The notes: a model not told the origin generated them from the letters alone. A stretch of 64,000 bases of DNA from Monoplex corrugatus (GCA_030674185.1 CM060305.1:166104758-166168757), one strand, 5' to 3'; shown: positions 25,069 through 36,954, counted from the stretch's first letter. Numbers and translations are program-made.

Positions 25069-25447
25069 TTCCACCCCTTTCATAATTTGATGTCAGATTA
25101 TCCAACCATGGACACACTGAGCCCGTGATTTTTGTTTTGGATATTCTGACTTTTTTCTGTCTCCTTCTTTCTCTCTCTCAAACACTCATGCACACTCACT
25201 CATACACACATACATGCACGCACTTATGGGCACTTATGGGCATGTGACACACTCGAAAAGAAAGTTTGTAATATGAAATTTTCATGCTGTTCAAAAGTTT
25301 GTAATGGACTTACTTTTAAGCATTTTTGAGAAAATGCATACACACTTATATATAAATACATGCATACCTGCATGTGTGCACACTCACACACACTTACATG
25401 GACAGACAGACAGAGAGAGATAGACAGATAGAGAGACAGATATACAT

Positions 25448-25791
25448 ACTGAACAGAGACGTTGGAGTTAAACTTCCTGCCATCTACAGACAGTTCTGAC
25501 ATCATGTGACCACTACTAACTCAACAAGGAAGAAGCCATGCGCATAAATTATAAAACAGATACGTACGATGGAAAAGAAAATAGACTTTGAAATTTGAAA
25601 TGACTTGATCCTTACCAGAATCTTTTTTGTTGTTGTTGTTGTTGTCAGTTTCAACCACCCACAAGGCCTTCCTGGAAGGCATGATGAATGTTGTCTGTTT
25701 ATTCACATTCATTTCTTTTTATCACAATGGATTTACGATGTGAAACTCAGGCTGCTCTCCTCGTCTAGAGTACATTGGCACAGTGCTGCGC

Positions 25792-25822
<31 letters not shown>

Positions 25823-26168
25823 GACCAAGACTTCAGAAAGGCAAGAAAGCTGATTGGCCTACAAGGGGAAGGAAAATGAACCTATCTCTCCAAGTTTTAT
25901 ACCAGGGCAGCTGGGCAAATTTCCTGTTGTTCATGATTTTCAACTGCCATGGGATCTTTAGCGTGTGCAGGCCAGAAGGCACGGGTCCATCTCATTTTGT
26001 GTTATCTTTTTAAGGAGTAGACATTCAGTTCAGTTTCCTGGTCAAACTAAGGAGAAAAGTCTAGGCCTTTATGTGCATGGCTCCTTCCTTGTTGAGTTAG
26101 TAGTGGTCACATGATGTCAGAACTGTCTGTAGATGGCAGGAAGTTTAACTCCAACGTCTCTGTTCAGT
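25448..26168. repeat. Inverted repeat, 101-bp arms, 99/101 identical
   Basis: The left arm 25448-25548 is the reverse complement of 26068-26168 apart from two bases. The 519-bp interior includes a T27 run (25796-25822) and no coding signal. The right arm also belongs to the palindrome at 26085-26800. Confidence 0.92.
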
Positions 26169-26800
26169 AACAGTCAGGCCTTCATGATTTCCACTGCTTC
26201 ACTCATTTTTTCTCATACTTTAATTGTGAGTTTCAAAATGTATGGGGTCTTTTTGTTGTTGTTTTTTTGTTTGTTTTTGTTCTTTTTTTTTTTTTTTTTT
26301 TTTGGGGGGGGGGCGTTGTTTCTCCATAAAAATTGGTGTTCAGTTTCTTTACAGGCTCTCCCACTGTAAGGCTCTTGTGGTGTTTTGAAATTCTTTATAG
26401 TGCCTAGCGTTCTGGCAGTCTCTCCTGTATACTCATTGCTGCTATCATCATATGTTAACCATGTGACTAGTGATTACTGTAGCAGTAAGTGCTTTGGAAT
26501 GCTAGGCACCAGAGTTTAAAAAAATATCAAAACACCAGAAGGGTTTCAGTAACAACAGTGGGAGAACTTTGTAAAGAAACAGAATACCAATTTTCATGGA
26601 AAAATATGAAAATTCTGGTCTTGGAAGGTCACAACTTAAGAAGAAGAAAGAAATGAGGAAGCAGTGGAGATCATGTACTGGTAGCCGTCACTGAACTGAG
26701 ACATTAAATTTGGGCTTCCTGCAATATGCAAACTGGTTCTGAGATCATGTGGCTGCCACTTACCTAACAATGACTGAGTCAGACACGCACCCTGAGGAAT
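26085..26800. mobile_element. Long imperfect palindrome (fold-back element)
   Basis: The sequence from CCTTGTTGAGTTAGTAGTGG (26096) to GGTGTTTTGAAATTC (about 26370) is mirrored as a diverged reverse complement at about 26500-26790. Matching blocks include AAAATTGGT-TTC-GTTTC (26328 versus 26598), TCTCCCACTGT (26359) versus its complement near 26560, and GTGCCTAGC (26401) versus GCTAGGCAC (26502). Arms are about 300 bp, with a 90-bp centre. Confidence 0.8.
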
Positions 26801-26904
26801 GCCTTGTGAAAGGTCAAAATGTAGACAGTCTTATGAGCAACTGACTCTAGGAAGCATCAGGTAATTTTTTGGAGTGTAGTAGAGTTGGGTATCATTCTAC
26901 ATAC

Positions 26905-27059
26905 CCAATTATTTAACCCTAGACTCCCATGCCCTATCCGTCAGCATCCTGCATTGCCAGCCATGCTAGCAAAGCAAAAACTTAACCCTTTGATTCCCTC
27001 ACTCTATCCACCAGCTTCCTGCAGGAAGTTGGTGTGTAGGGTGATGGAATCAAAGGTAA
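26905..27059. mobile_element. MITE-like repeat with perfect-centre palindrome
   Basis: TTAACCCTTTGATTCCCTC (26982) runs to GGAATCAAAGGTAA (27059) as one 78-bp imperfect palindrome centred on CTTCCTGCAGGAAG. A second partial copy (ACTCCCATGCCCTATCC) lies directly upstream. The CCC ends next to TTAA resemble piggyBac-type termini. Confidence 0.65.
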
Positions 27060-27160
27060 CGATACATTTGTGTAATAATCAAGATTTCATGTCACCATTT
27101 GGATTATAGATGGCTTGTGTCTTGGTTTATCTAAATGTAATCCTGTTTGTTTACCACCAG

Positions 27161-30100
27161 CATCATCATCAAGCCTCCAGAACCAGAGCATTTCCGGAGA
27201 AGGGTCATGTTTACCCAAGAAAGCCAAATGCCAGAGTTCCCAGGGATGTGATCAGCTGGGTGCCGGCCCATCAGGAGGCAAAGTCGGATCCCAGCCTGCA
27301 TTATCCCCATTAGCTGCCATGGTGTTAGCTGATGATGAAAGCAAAAGAAAGGATCAGAAGTCAGCAGCGAAGTTTTCATCTCAAAATGGCACACCTAGAC
27401 GGGCCGCTGTAGGTACGGCCAGATCTCAGCCTGGAAAAGCACCTCTTGCTTCTGGGTCTTTGGCAAGTAACAGTCAACGTAAGGATCAGTCGGATCAGGT
27501 GGTCAAAACGGATCTGCTAAAATCATTGGCTCATGTCAGAGAAAAGCCCCAAAATACCAACAATAATGACTCATCTGACAAACCCCAAAATATCAACAAG
27601 AGTGACTCATCTGCTGATATACCCCAAAATATCAGCAAGAGTGACTCATCTGATAAGCCCCAAAATATCAACAAGAGTGACTCATCTGATAAACCCCAAA
27701 ATACCAGCAAGAGTGACTCATCTGATAAACCCCAAAATATCAACAACAGTGACTCATCTGATAAACCCCAAAATATCAGCAACAATTACTCATCTGATAG
27801 ATCCCAAAATACCGGCAAGATTGACTCATCTGATAAACCCCAAAATATCAACAAGAGTGATTCATCTGATAGAACCCAAACTACCAGCAAGAGTGACTCA
27901 TCTGATAAACCCCAAAATACCAGCAAGAGTGACTCATCTGATAAACCCCAAAATACCAGCAAGAGTGACTCATCTGATAAACCCCGAAATACCAGCAAGA
28001 GTGACTCATCTGATAAACCCCAAAATACCAGCAAGAGTGACTCATCTGATAAACCCCAAAATACCAGCAAGAGTGACTCATCTGATAAACCTCAAAATAC
28101 CAGCAAGAGTGACTCATCTGATAAACCCCAAAATGCCAGCAAGAGTGACTCATCTGATAAACCCCAAAATATCAACAAGAGTGACTCATCTGATAAACCC
28201 CAAAATGCCAGCAAGAGTGACTCATCTGATAAACCCCAAATGCCAGCAAGAGTGACTCATCTGCTGATATACCTCAAAATACCAGCAAGAGTGACTCATC
28301 TGATAAACCCCAAAATATCAACAAGAGTGACTCATCTGATAAACCCCAAAATATCAACAAGAGTGACTCATCTGATAGAACCCAAACTACCAGCAAGAGT
28401 GACTCATCTGATAAACCCCAAAATGCCAGCAAGAGAGACTCATCTGTATAAACCCCAAAATACCAGCAAGAGTGACTCATCTGATAAACCCCAAACTACC
28501 AGCAAGAGTGACTCATCTGATAAACCCAAAATGCCAGCAAGAGGGACTCATCTGATAAACCCAAAATGCCAGCAAGAGTGACTCATCTGATAAACCCCAA
28601 AATGCCAGCAAGAGTGACTCATCTGATAAACCCCAAAATACCAGCAAGAGTGACTCATCTGATAAACCCCAAAATACCAGCAAGAGGGACTCATCTGATA
28701 AACCCCAAAATACCAGCAAGAGTGACTCATCTGATAAACCCCAAAATACCAGCAAGAGGGATGTATCTGATAAACCCCAAAATACCAGCAAGAGTGACTC
28801 ATCTGATAAACCCCAAACTACCAGCAAGAGGGACGTATCTGATAAACCCCAAAATACCAGCAAGAGGGACACAACTGATAAACCCCAAACTACCAGCAAG
28901 AGTGACTCATCTGATAAACCCCAAACTACCAGCAAGAGGGACGTATCTGATAAACCCCAAAATACCAGCAAGAGGGACACAACTGATAAACCCCAAACTA
29001 CCAGCAAGAGGGACTCATCTGATAAACCCCAAAATACCAGCAAGAGGGACTCATCTGATAAACCCCAAAATACCAGCAAGAGGGACTCATCTGATAGATC
29101 CCAAAATACCAGCAAGAGGGACACAACTGATAGCTCCCAAGATATAAACAAGAGTGACTCAACTTCAAGACTCCCAAATATTAAGAATGACTCACATGAT
29201 AGATTCCAAAATGCCAGGGACTCATCAGCCTCCTCACGCACACAAAAGACTGAATACAAATCAGACACAATGTTTTCACTCAAGAAAGTGACACAGGACA
29301 GGTTCCCAGAGAAACAGATCGATGTAGTCTTGCCAGTCCGTAAAATCACATCTCAGCCAGAGAAAGTACCAGCTGCAATCACAGAATCAGCCAGAGAAGA
29401 TGGTCACAGTAAACAAGATCAGATGGTGAAGGTAAATGTGCAGAAATCAGCAGCTGAACTCAGAGACAGTTCTCAAAATAGAATCAGTTCTGACATGACT
29501 GATTCTTCATGTTTGCCTGAGAGTGGTTGCAAATCAGAAGTGAAGTTTTCTTCTAAACAACTCGTATCCACTAGGTGCCTTGAGAAACAGGCTGACGCAG
29601 GTACACCAGCCAGCAGATTTAGATCTCAGACTGAACAAACGCCAATTGCTTCTAAGGTATCAACCACAGAAGATAGCAAGAGCAAAAGGCAAGATCAACA
29701 AGATCAGTTGAAGGCTGATCTGGTAAAATCAGATGAAGTTAGAAGTAGATCTCAAAACAGAAAGGCTTCTGACATGTCTGCCACTTCAAGCTTATCTGAG
29801 ACAGAGTGCAAGTCAGATGTGACATTTTCTTTCAGAAAAGACAATATTGCTAGGTTACCTGAGAAGTTGATGGATGCAAGTCTGTCAGCCAGCAAAGTCA
29901 GATCTTGGACAGAAAAAGCACCAGCTGTTACCAGGTGGTCAACCAAACATGATGGTAACAATAAAAGTAAGGATCAACAAGATCAGCTGGTGACAACGGA
30001 CTTGCAGAAATCATCCGCTGAAGTCAAAGATACATCTCAAAACAGAAACAGTTCTGACATACCTAAGTGTGCATACTCACCTGATACTGAATGTAAGTCA

Positions 30101-32122
30101 GGAATGATTCTACCCAGAGATATCACATCCATTCAGTTAATCGAGAGACGTGTTGACACAGGTATGTCAGCCAGCAAAACAGGATCTCAGTCTGAGAAAG
30201 TGTCACGTTCTGCTTCTGCCCAGCCTGAGAAAGTGTCACGTTCTGCTACTGCCCAGACTGAGAAAGTGTCACGTTCTGCTACTGCCCAGACTGAGAAAGT
30301 GTCACATTCTGCTACTGCCCAGACTGAGAAAGTGTCACGTTCTGCTACTGCCCAGACTGAGAAAGTGTCACGTTCTGCTACTGCCCAGACTGAGAAAGTG
30401 TCATGTGTTACTGCTGCTTTAACCAAAGAAGAAGGTGACAATAAAGATCAACAAGATACGATGGTGAAGCCAGGTCTACGAAAATCACAAGCTGAAGTCA
30501 AAGATAGATCACAAAACATAAACAGTTTTTATAGGTCTGTTTCCTTGTGCTCACTGGATACTGCTGGCAAGTCAGAAGTGAAGTTTTCATCCAAGAAAGT
30601 TGCATTCACTGTGTTCCCAGAGAAGCAGATGGATGTAGGTGTGCGGCCCAGCAAAGTTAGATGTGAAACTAGAAAGGTACCAGGTGCTACTCTGGCTTCA
30701 ACCAAAGAGAGTGTAAACAATACAGATCAACAGAACAAGATGATGAAGGCAGATCTGCAGAAATCATCAGCTGAAGTCGAAGATAGATCTCAAAACAGAA
30801 ACAGTTCTGACATACCTAAGTGTGCATGCTCTCCTGATACTGAATGTAAGACAGGAATGATTCTACCTAGAGAAATCACATCCATTGAGTTAATCGAGAG
30901 ACGTGTTGACACAGGTATGTCAGCCAGCAAAACAGGATCTCATACTGAGAAAGTGTCATGTGTTACTGCTGCTTTAACCAAAGAAGAAGGTGACAATAAA
31001 GATCAACAAGATACAATGGTGAAGCCAGATCTACTAAAATCACCAGCCAAAGTCAAAGTTAGATCACAAAACATAAACAGTTTTTATAGGTCTGCTTCCT
31101 TGTGCTCACTGGATACTGCTGGCAAGTCAGAAGTGAAGTTTTCATCCAAGAAAGTTGCATTCACTGTGTTCCCTGAGAAGCAGATGGATGTAGGTGTGCG
31201 GCCCAGCAACGTTAGCTGTGAAACTGGAAAAGCAGCAAGTGCTACTATGGCTTCAGCCAAAGAGAGTGTAAACAATACAGATCAACAGAATGAGATGGGG
31301 AAGGCAGGCCTTCCCAATTCATCAGCTGAACTCAAAGATACATCAGAAAATACTCACAATTTGGACTCGTCTACCTCTTCACTCTCTCAAAAAAATGATT
31401 GCAAGACAGGAGTAGAGTCTGTGTCACTGGGAAAACATAAATCTGGGGACATACAAACTCATCAAATGATAGGAAAATCCACAGATATGGAAAGTCCTAC
31501 TGATAAATCTGTATGTATGCCAGGTTCTACTGGTGAAAAAAGTTCAGGGTCTTATCTAGACTGGCAGTCAGAAGCTGAGAAAAAGTTAGCATCCCTACTA
31601 GACATTGATTTTGACGAACTTGAAGACACATCAGACATTAACAGTGTTGAACCGGTGGACGAAATATTTGTGATAAGTGACTCTGATACACCCAGTAAAG
31701 CTGATGCAGAGAAAGAAAAAGACAAAGCAAGTCAACCTGGATTAGATTTAAACATGAGCTGCACTCTGGAAGAAAATAAGACTCTGTCACCAGATATATG
31801 TGAAGATCATTTCCCCGTGAAACACAAGACAACATCTGAAATAAAACCACCTTCTAAAAATGTCCAAGTAATACCAAAGGATAGGTTACAATCAGACATC
31901 GAAACTAGAGAGGAAATGATGGTTGGTGGTGCAAATAAATGTCTTATTGACACTTCATCTTCTGATCCCTTGATCCCACCAAAGCAAACACGAAAAGTTT
32001 CCTTGGATGTGACATTCAATTACAAGTCCAACAGCTCAGGAGAATGTGCTGTGAAACCAGCAAACGCTGCAAACAGTGCTGGTCATAGCCCATCTTCCAG
32101 TTCTCCACTGACAATACCAAAT
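27161..32122 (+). CDS. MICAL-like protein, exon 4: giant repeat-built linker
   Basis: The acceptor TTTACCACCAG (phase 1, completing GCA with exon 3) opens a frame that runs to a GTAAGT donor at 32123, phase 0. It encodes about 1650 residues of low-complexity Ser/Lys/Asp/Gln-rich sequence with no folded domain. It begins SSSSLQNQSISGEG. A 12-residue repeat (PQNTSKSDSSDK) follows at 27540-29150, then modules of about 80 residues (pattern ECKS-VKFSSK ... PEKQ-D ... KDQQD ... DL-KS-AEV ... SQN-NSSD). It ends with an acidic segment (LASLLDIDFDELEDTSD, about 31587). Four one-base indels in the 12-residue array (near 28240, 28447, 28527 and 28561) shift the frame and sum to minus two, after which the downstream frame stays open. 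They may be sequencing errors in C/A runs or real lesions. Confidence 0.72.
27540..29150 (+). repeat. 36-bp coding minisatellite, about 45 units
   Basis: The unit AGCAAGAGTGACTCATCTGA plus TAAACCCCAAAATACC codes for SKSDSSDKPQNT. Variants include AACAAG, GCC for ACC, GGG for AGT and GACGTATCT. Units near 28240, 28527 and 28561 have lost a base and one near 28447 has gained one. The unit resembles the SQN--SSD end of the larger modules. Confidence 0.95.
30010..31330 (+). repeat. Tandem duplication of about 556 bp inside exon 4
   Basis: The blocks coding SSDIPKCAYSPDTECK (30052) and SSDIPKCACSPDTECK (30804), and INSFYRSVSLCSLDTAGKS (30519) and INSFYRSASLCSLDTAGKS (31075), are paired copies. 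The first pair lies 752 bp apart and the second 556 bp; the extra 196 bp in the first copy is the 33-bp array. Confidence 0.88.
30186..30405 (+). repeat. 33-bp coding repeat, about six units
   Basis: The unit codes for TEKVSRSATAQ. It occurs only in the first of the two 556-bp copies; the second has a single TEKVS. Confidence 0.93.
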
Positions 32123-32186
32123 GTAAGTGCAAGTTTTCAATTCCATTAGTTCTCAGAAACACTCAAAAATGGAATGAAAATGCTAT

Positions 32187-32494
32187 ATTAATGTACAAAA
32201 CGAACAGGCACACATTTTCAAACAACTGGCCTTTGTCAGAGTATGCAAAAGACAGTGAAGATTAAACACAAAACTTAGACAGAAAACAATAAGATTTCCC
32301 TGATGTGTCATTGAGCAGGAGAAAATTCATCCTTTTGTTCTGCTCAGTGACATATCAGGGAATCATTTTTGCATCAGAGAAGTCTTGCTGTTTTCCACTT
32401 ATATTTTGTGTATTTGTTGTTTAGTTTCTTTTGTGTATGATTGACAGGACAAGTTGTTTGAAAATGTGCAACTGTTTTATTCTGTACATTAAAT
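32187..32494. mobile_element. Fold-back repeat centred near 32340
   Basis: ATTAATGTACAAAACGAACA ... CACATTTTCAAACAACTGGC ... TTCCCTGATGTGTCATTGAG is mirrored on the right by CTCAGTGACATATCAGGGAA ... TTGTTTGAAAATGTGCAAC ... CTGTACATTAAAT. A single-arm relative lies at about 36955-37135. Confidence 0.8.
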
Positions 32495-32914
32495 AAGCAC
32501 TCTCATTCTGAGTTTGTCTAGTTCCAGTTTGCCTGAAATATTGCTGTCACTTTGATTTAGATCTCATCAGTGGTATAACATATTGTTCTATAAATTCTAT
32601 AGCAAGAGCTTTTGATAAAGCAGTACATCATGGTACTGTGTTTTTATGGATTTACAATACTGTTCTGCTTAAAATACCTTTTGAATGGATATATATTATA
32701 ATCTATTGACACTTATATAATCGAAAATTCCATATGTATGTATATTAATTTTTGTAATCCTTTTCATGTATTAAATATGTATAATGTCATGTTGTAAATT
32801 TTGACTCCATTGTTATGTGAGATTGGTTGATTTTTTATCAAATTTGGTTCGTGAGTTTATTTTAGCAAATAATTGCAATTGCATGAATGTGGACTAGAGT
32901 TTGGAATTTTTTAA

Positions 32915-33235
32915 GAGGGATTCATCACATGCGGGCAATCCCATATGCTCTCCATCCAAATCTGCCAGCAGTTATCTGGCAGAACCTTGAGCCTGTGGCA
33001 AACCCTATGTGCTGGCAAAATCTTGAAATGGGGAGGGAGGGAGGGGCAAAACAGTACTGATGAAAATTAAGCTGACACCACCAGAATGATTGGAACATTA
33101 AGATGATCTGCAAACATGCCAGGTTTGTGCTGCATAATGGGATTGAACACAGCACATCTGAACTTGAGTCCATAGGCTGGTAGGATCCAGTATTTACAGT
33201 GGGATGATCCAAACTGTGAATATATTTACTTGACA
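32915..33235 (-). mobile_element. SINE-like repeat sharing the GGTGGTGTCAG core
   Basis: The minus strand contains CATTCTGGTGGTGTCAGC and, downstream, a tail with GCCAGCACATAGGGTTTGCC and GGAGAGCATATGGGATTG. The 50.9- and 62.8-kb copies share the tail. Confidence 0.7.
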
Positions 33236-33576
33236 GTATCTCAGCTGTTTGATGACAATTTTTAACCACATTTGTATCAGATCTATGGATGTTTTAATAA
33301 AACTTCTTCCTTTAAGTTTCTGTAAGATTGATCAGATGTCGAAGTTATCACCACATACCATGTTCACAATGGTTGGAAGGATCTTTTGTTTATTTGTGAC
33401 CTTTTTGTTTTTTGCCTGTCTGTCAAACTCTCTCAATATGTTGTCCACAGTATTTTCTTCTTTGTTTTTTACTGGCAAAGCCAGACCACTTTGTGAGTGC
33501 ATGTGTGTGTTCATTCATTCGTTATTTCTTTTAACATCTATTCACATATGTGTGTGTGTGGTGTGCATGTATTCAG

Positions 33577-33700
33577 GATATACAGAAATGCCAAAACCGA
33601 ATATCAGCAACAGAATTACAGCAACAACTTTTGGAGATAGATAACAAACTGTCAGAACTGGAGTCCAGGGAAAGAAGCTTAGAAGATTGTGTTCGTCATG
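33577..33700 (+). CDS. MICAL-like protein, exon 5: bMERB first helix
   Basis: The acceptor CATGTATTCAG leads in phase 0 into 41 codons beginning DIQKCQNRISATELQQQLLE and continuing IDNKLSELESRERSLEDCVR. The donor is GTAAGT, exit phase 1. The regular Leu/Glu spacing and ELESRERSLED match the first helix of the bMERB domain of MICAL, MICALL and EHBP1 proteins, which binds Rab GTPases. Confidence 0.82.
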
Positions 33701-33964
33701 GTAAGTTTTTGATTTGTTAGTTTTGTTTGATGCTACTGCTGTGTGCATAAATCTTTTAAGAATGTGAGCTTTAAGATATTAGCAAGTTTGTATTAGGATT
33801 ATGAGCATTACCTATTGCCTGTATAAGCTGTGATTGTGGGCTTATTTACTTTGAACTAACGAAAGAGAAAGTTATGAGCGGGCTTTTACGTGTATGAGTT
33901 CTTTGGGACTTTGTGTGTTTGTTTGTTTTATTTGTTTGTTTGTTTTATATCACCATGAGAGCAC

Positions 33965-34215
33965 TCATACTTTTTTTGGAATGTACATGCTTGGCATTTT
34001 TGTGTTTCCATGAGCCACCAAATGCTGACCTGTCTTGCAGGACTTTTATTGTTCTGCAGACATAAACACACAAAGGGGGTACAGGTCTGTAAATATGTTG
34101 ACAAACAGAAAAATCTCTACCCTTTACTTACAAGGCGCTATCTGGCAGGGTTGAGATCAGGAAATTCTGATTGGAAGTCTGACATCCATACCACTTGGCA
34201 ACCATACCCAAAATT
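33965..34215 (-). mobile_element. SINE, second family
   Basis: The reverse complement begins GGGTATGGTTGCCAAGTGG, continues GGACTGACTTCC-like B-box surroundings and ends in GGTGGCTCATGGAAACAC, parallel to the 53.7-kb copy. Confidence 0.65.
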
Positions 34216-34375
34216 TCAGCCCTTCAGGGAAAGATGTTTATGTGTAATATTTATTTACATAAAAATTATGTTCATTTATGCCTTATTATCCACATCTTTT
34301 TCTTTTGTCAGACATCAAAGAGAAAAATGAAAACAGTTCAAGAAATTGACAAAAACAAGAAAGAAAAGAGAGAGA

Positions 34376-34393
34376 GTGTGTTGTGTGTGTGTG

Positions 34394-34453
<60 letters not shown>
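34376..34453. repeat. (TG)n microsatellite
   Basis: About 75 bp of TG repeats with two TTG interruptions. Confidence 0.95.
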
Positions 34454-34455
<2 letters not shown>

Positions 34456-35835
34456 TTCTGGGTGCATATGCATGTATGTGTGTGTATTGCTTTCAGTATG
34501 GATTTACACTGATGAAAAGAAATATTAAGAAAAAGGACTAACTGACAAGTTTTAAAAATCATTGCAGAGAATGGATTTTAAACTGTATAACTTTAGTATG
34601 CAAAGATGGGATGGGTTTTTGTTTAATTAATCGTATTTTTCAAATATGTTTTAGTTTTGTTAATAATATACTCATCATCATTTGAACACTGATTATTGTA
34701 AAAGTTTGGCGTGAATTTTGCCTTAAGATACATCCTTGCTCACAACAGGGGAGAGAAGTTAAAAAGATTGCATTCCATTCAGCTTTTTCAGAGTACTTAA
34801 ATTTCCCTAAGATTGCAATGAGTGTGATTTTTGTATTTTATGGGAATTATTTACTAGCATTATGTAAGTGTGATTTTTGAGAGAGCAGTTTTGATTTCAA
34901 TGATTATTAAGGACTTACATGATTTACCACTAAAACTCACTAAAAATATACTGCTAGTACTTGTTCAGATTTTGTTTGATAATAATCAGTATATGAGTTG
35001 TGTCCAGTTTTTATGCGTGTACATTTTAGCTGCACCAGGATCCAAACATACATAAGATTATTGTAAAAGAAGGAAAATGATGTTAAGTGAACTTCTATTA
35101 GAGCAAGGGTAAGTACTTTTATTTCTTCCAACTGTGAGCTATGGTGTGTATGAGTATTATATTGAAGAATTGACAACATGCTGTAACAGACTATGAAGTG
35201 TCATTTCATGGTCATCTATTTATCGTTCATCTGTTTACAAGTATTGAAATGTTTGCAGATGGAGAGGAAATGTTCACTTCAAAGTCGTTTATTGTCCTGG
35301 GGTAATTTTTATATACCATTGTTTACCGGCGGTGCACATGCTTTGTTACCTGCCCATATTTTTGGCACTTGTGTGGCTTTGTCACCAAGACAGTGTTTGT
35401 GTTATTTTCTGGGAATCATCTTACTTGCCATGGAAAAAATTTTGTAGCATCTGTTCTTTTTGTAGATTCACAAAGCTTTCAGTTTATCACAGAGCCTCCC
35501 TCATGTGCACTTAAGATACTTCCACATTATGTATGGAAAGTGTCTCAGCAGGTTCAGTCAACAGTTGTTTTCATTGTGTCAATTCATTGCTCTTTTGATC
35601 ATCCAGTATCAACATTTTTCAATTGTCTTTCTTTCTCTGCCTGTAGAGGTTCTACAGCAGCAAAAACAAATTCAGCTTGTGCCTTCATCCTCAGGTCTTA
35701 GGGGAGCAGGGTGGTAGAGATTACATTTGTCAAGGCCAAGATTGTGAGGGTGATGCTTATCTTCATTATCACTGCTTTACTTTCCCCAGCCCTGAGCAGA
35801 GACAGATATAGTATTATTCATAGTTGGATGGTGAT

Positions 35836-35905
35836 TGTTTTTATTTAACTAGACTTGAACCAGTGTAGTCAGTGCAGTGGAAGGCAGGTCTCCCGCTACA
35901 CCAAA
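35836..35905 (-). mobile_element. tRNA-like SINE head (fragment)
   Basis: The reverse complement has an A-box-like TGGTGTAGCGGGAGA and a B-box-like GGTTCAAGTCTAG with tRNA spacing. No tRNA fold closes, so this is a SINE relic rather than a tRNA gene. Confidence 0.5.
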
Positions 35906-36737
35906 CACACCTGTCCACTGAAGGATACTAACTAAATGAGACATCATTTCACACAACACACAGTGCATCGACACAGTGCTCTATGATATAGCCAAAAGCT
36001 CATGAATCTGTGAAAACTGCAGCTTTTACAAAGTATTAATTTTGCTTCTGCATGGATTCTAGCTTTTTTTTTTTTTTTTTTTTTTTCATTTGCATGGGTC
36101 AGCTTTATTCCATTGAATAATTGCAAATATAGATTTTGATTTTTGGGAAGTTGGTCTTTTTTTTTTTTTTTTTCTTTTTATATTAATTTTTTTTACTTCG
36201 CTTGGAATCCCACCTTAGGTTTGCAATGCTAGGTTTTCCCATTTCTCATTACCCCACCATATCTCCACTTCCTGAATATGATGCAGTTTTTGCTTGAATT
36301 TGGTTTGTGTGTGTGTTTGTTTTTCTGTGCAGCCTATGATTTGTGGATCAGCTTGCCAACCCTTTAGCAGTAGTGATGGTACAACTTGTTTTATTGCTCT
36401 CATCATCCACAGTAATATCTGACATTGTTCTGCTATGTGGTAGATAGGGTCTCTTGCTCTCTCTGACCCACTCCCTCCTTCCCTTTTTCCTTCCCTTTTT
36501 CCTTCCCTCTTTGCTTCCCTCTTGTCTCTTCCCATTACCCCCTTCTCCATGTTGCATGACAAAACATCAGTTCATCCGTGTGTGCATATGACAGTGTAAG
36601 TAGGTAAAGTAGGTATCAAAACATATGCATATGACAGTGTAAGTAGGTATCAAAACAGAGTATGTTATTGTTAATAAGTTTATTCAAACAAGCATCAGAT
36701 TCTTCCTGTGTGTACATGACAGTGTAAATACAACTTT

Positions 36738-36863
36738 AGCCATTTGACTCCCACACCCTGTCCACCAACTGCAAAAAGTTAAACCCTTTGACTCCCTCAC
36801 CCTATCCAACAGCTTCCTGCATGGTTGACAAAGCATGGTGGATGAGACGTGGGAGTCAGAGGA
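36738..36863. mobile_element. MITE-like repeat, CCCTTTGACTCCC family
   Basis: TTAAACCCTTTGACTCCCTC (36779) is inverted at GTGGGAGTCAGAGG (about 36850). A partial copy (TTTGACTCCCACACCCTGTC) lies just upstream. Confidence 0.6.
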
Positions 36864-36954
36864 TTAGAATACTGTATTTTGAACAGTTTATTTTGTGTCA
36901 TTCAAAGTGACTGCCAGCATTCAAACAAAGAGAAACCAGAGATGCATGAAAATA

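Larger units (their letters stand above)
22576..27160 (+). other. MICAL-like intron 3 (no LIM-coding exon seen)
   Basis: Occupied by the 39-bp minisatellite, the two large inverted repeats and a MITE-like palindrome. I found no paired-cysteine LIM pattern with splice sites in the remaining sequence. Confidence 0.55.
32123..33576 (+). other. MICAL-like intron 4
   Basis: Contains the palindrome at 32187-32494, AT-rich DNA, and a minus-strand SINE at 32915-33235. Confidence 0.6.

Noticed and set aside
23268..25090. Open frames of 563-581 codons on both strands
   Set aside because: They are translations of the 39-bp array. A unit divisible by three keeps frames open; the array lies between matched splice sites, in an intron.
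22576..27160. A LIM-domain exon
   Set aside because: Looked for paired-cysteine patterns with splice sites and found none outside repeats.
27533..29147. Alternative proteins of the 36-bp array (PARVTHLINPK and LLLVFWGLSDES types)
   Set aside because: Off-frame readings of the same array; only the SKSDSSDKPQNT frame joins the flanking exon frame and splice sites.
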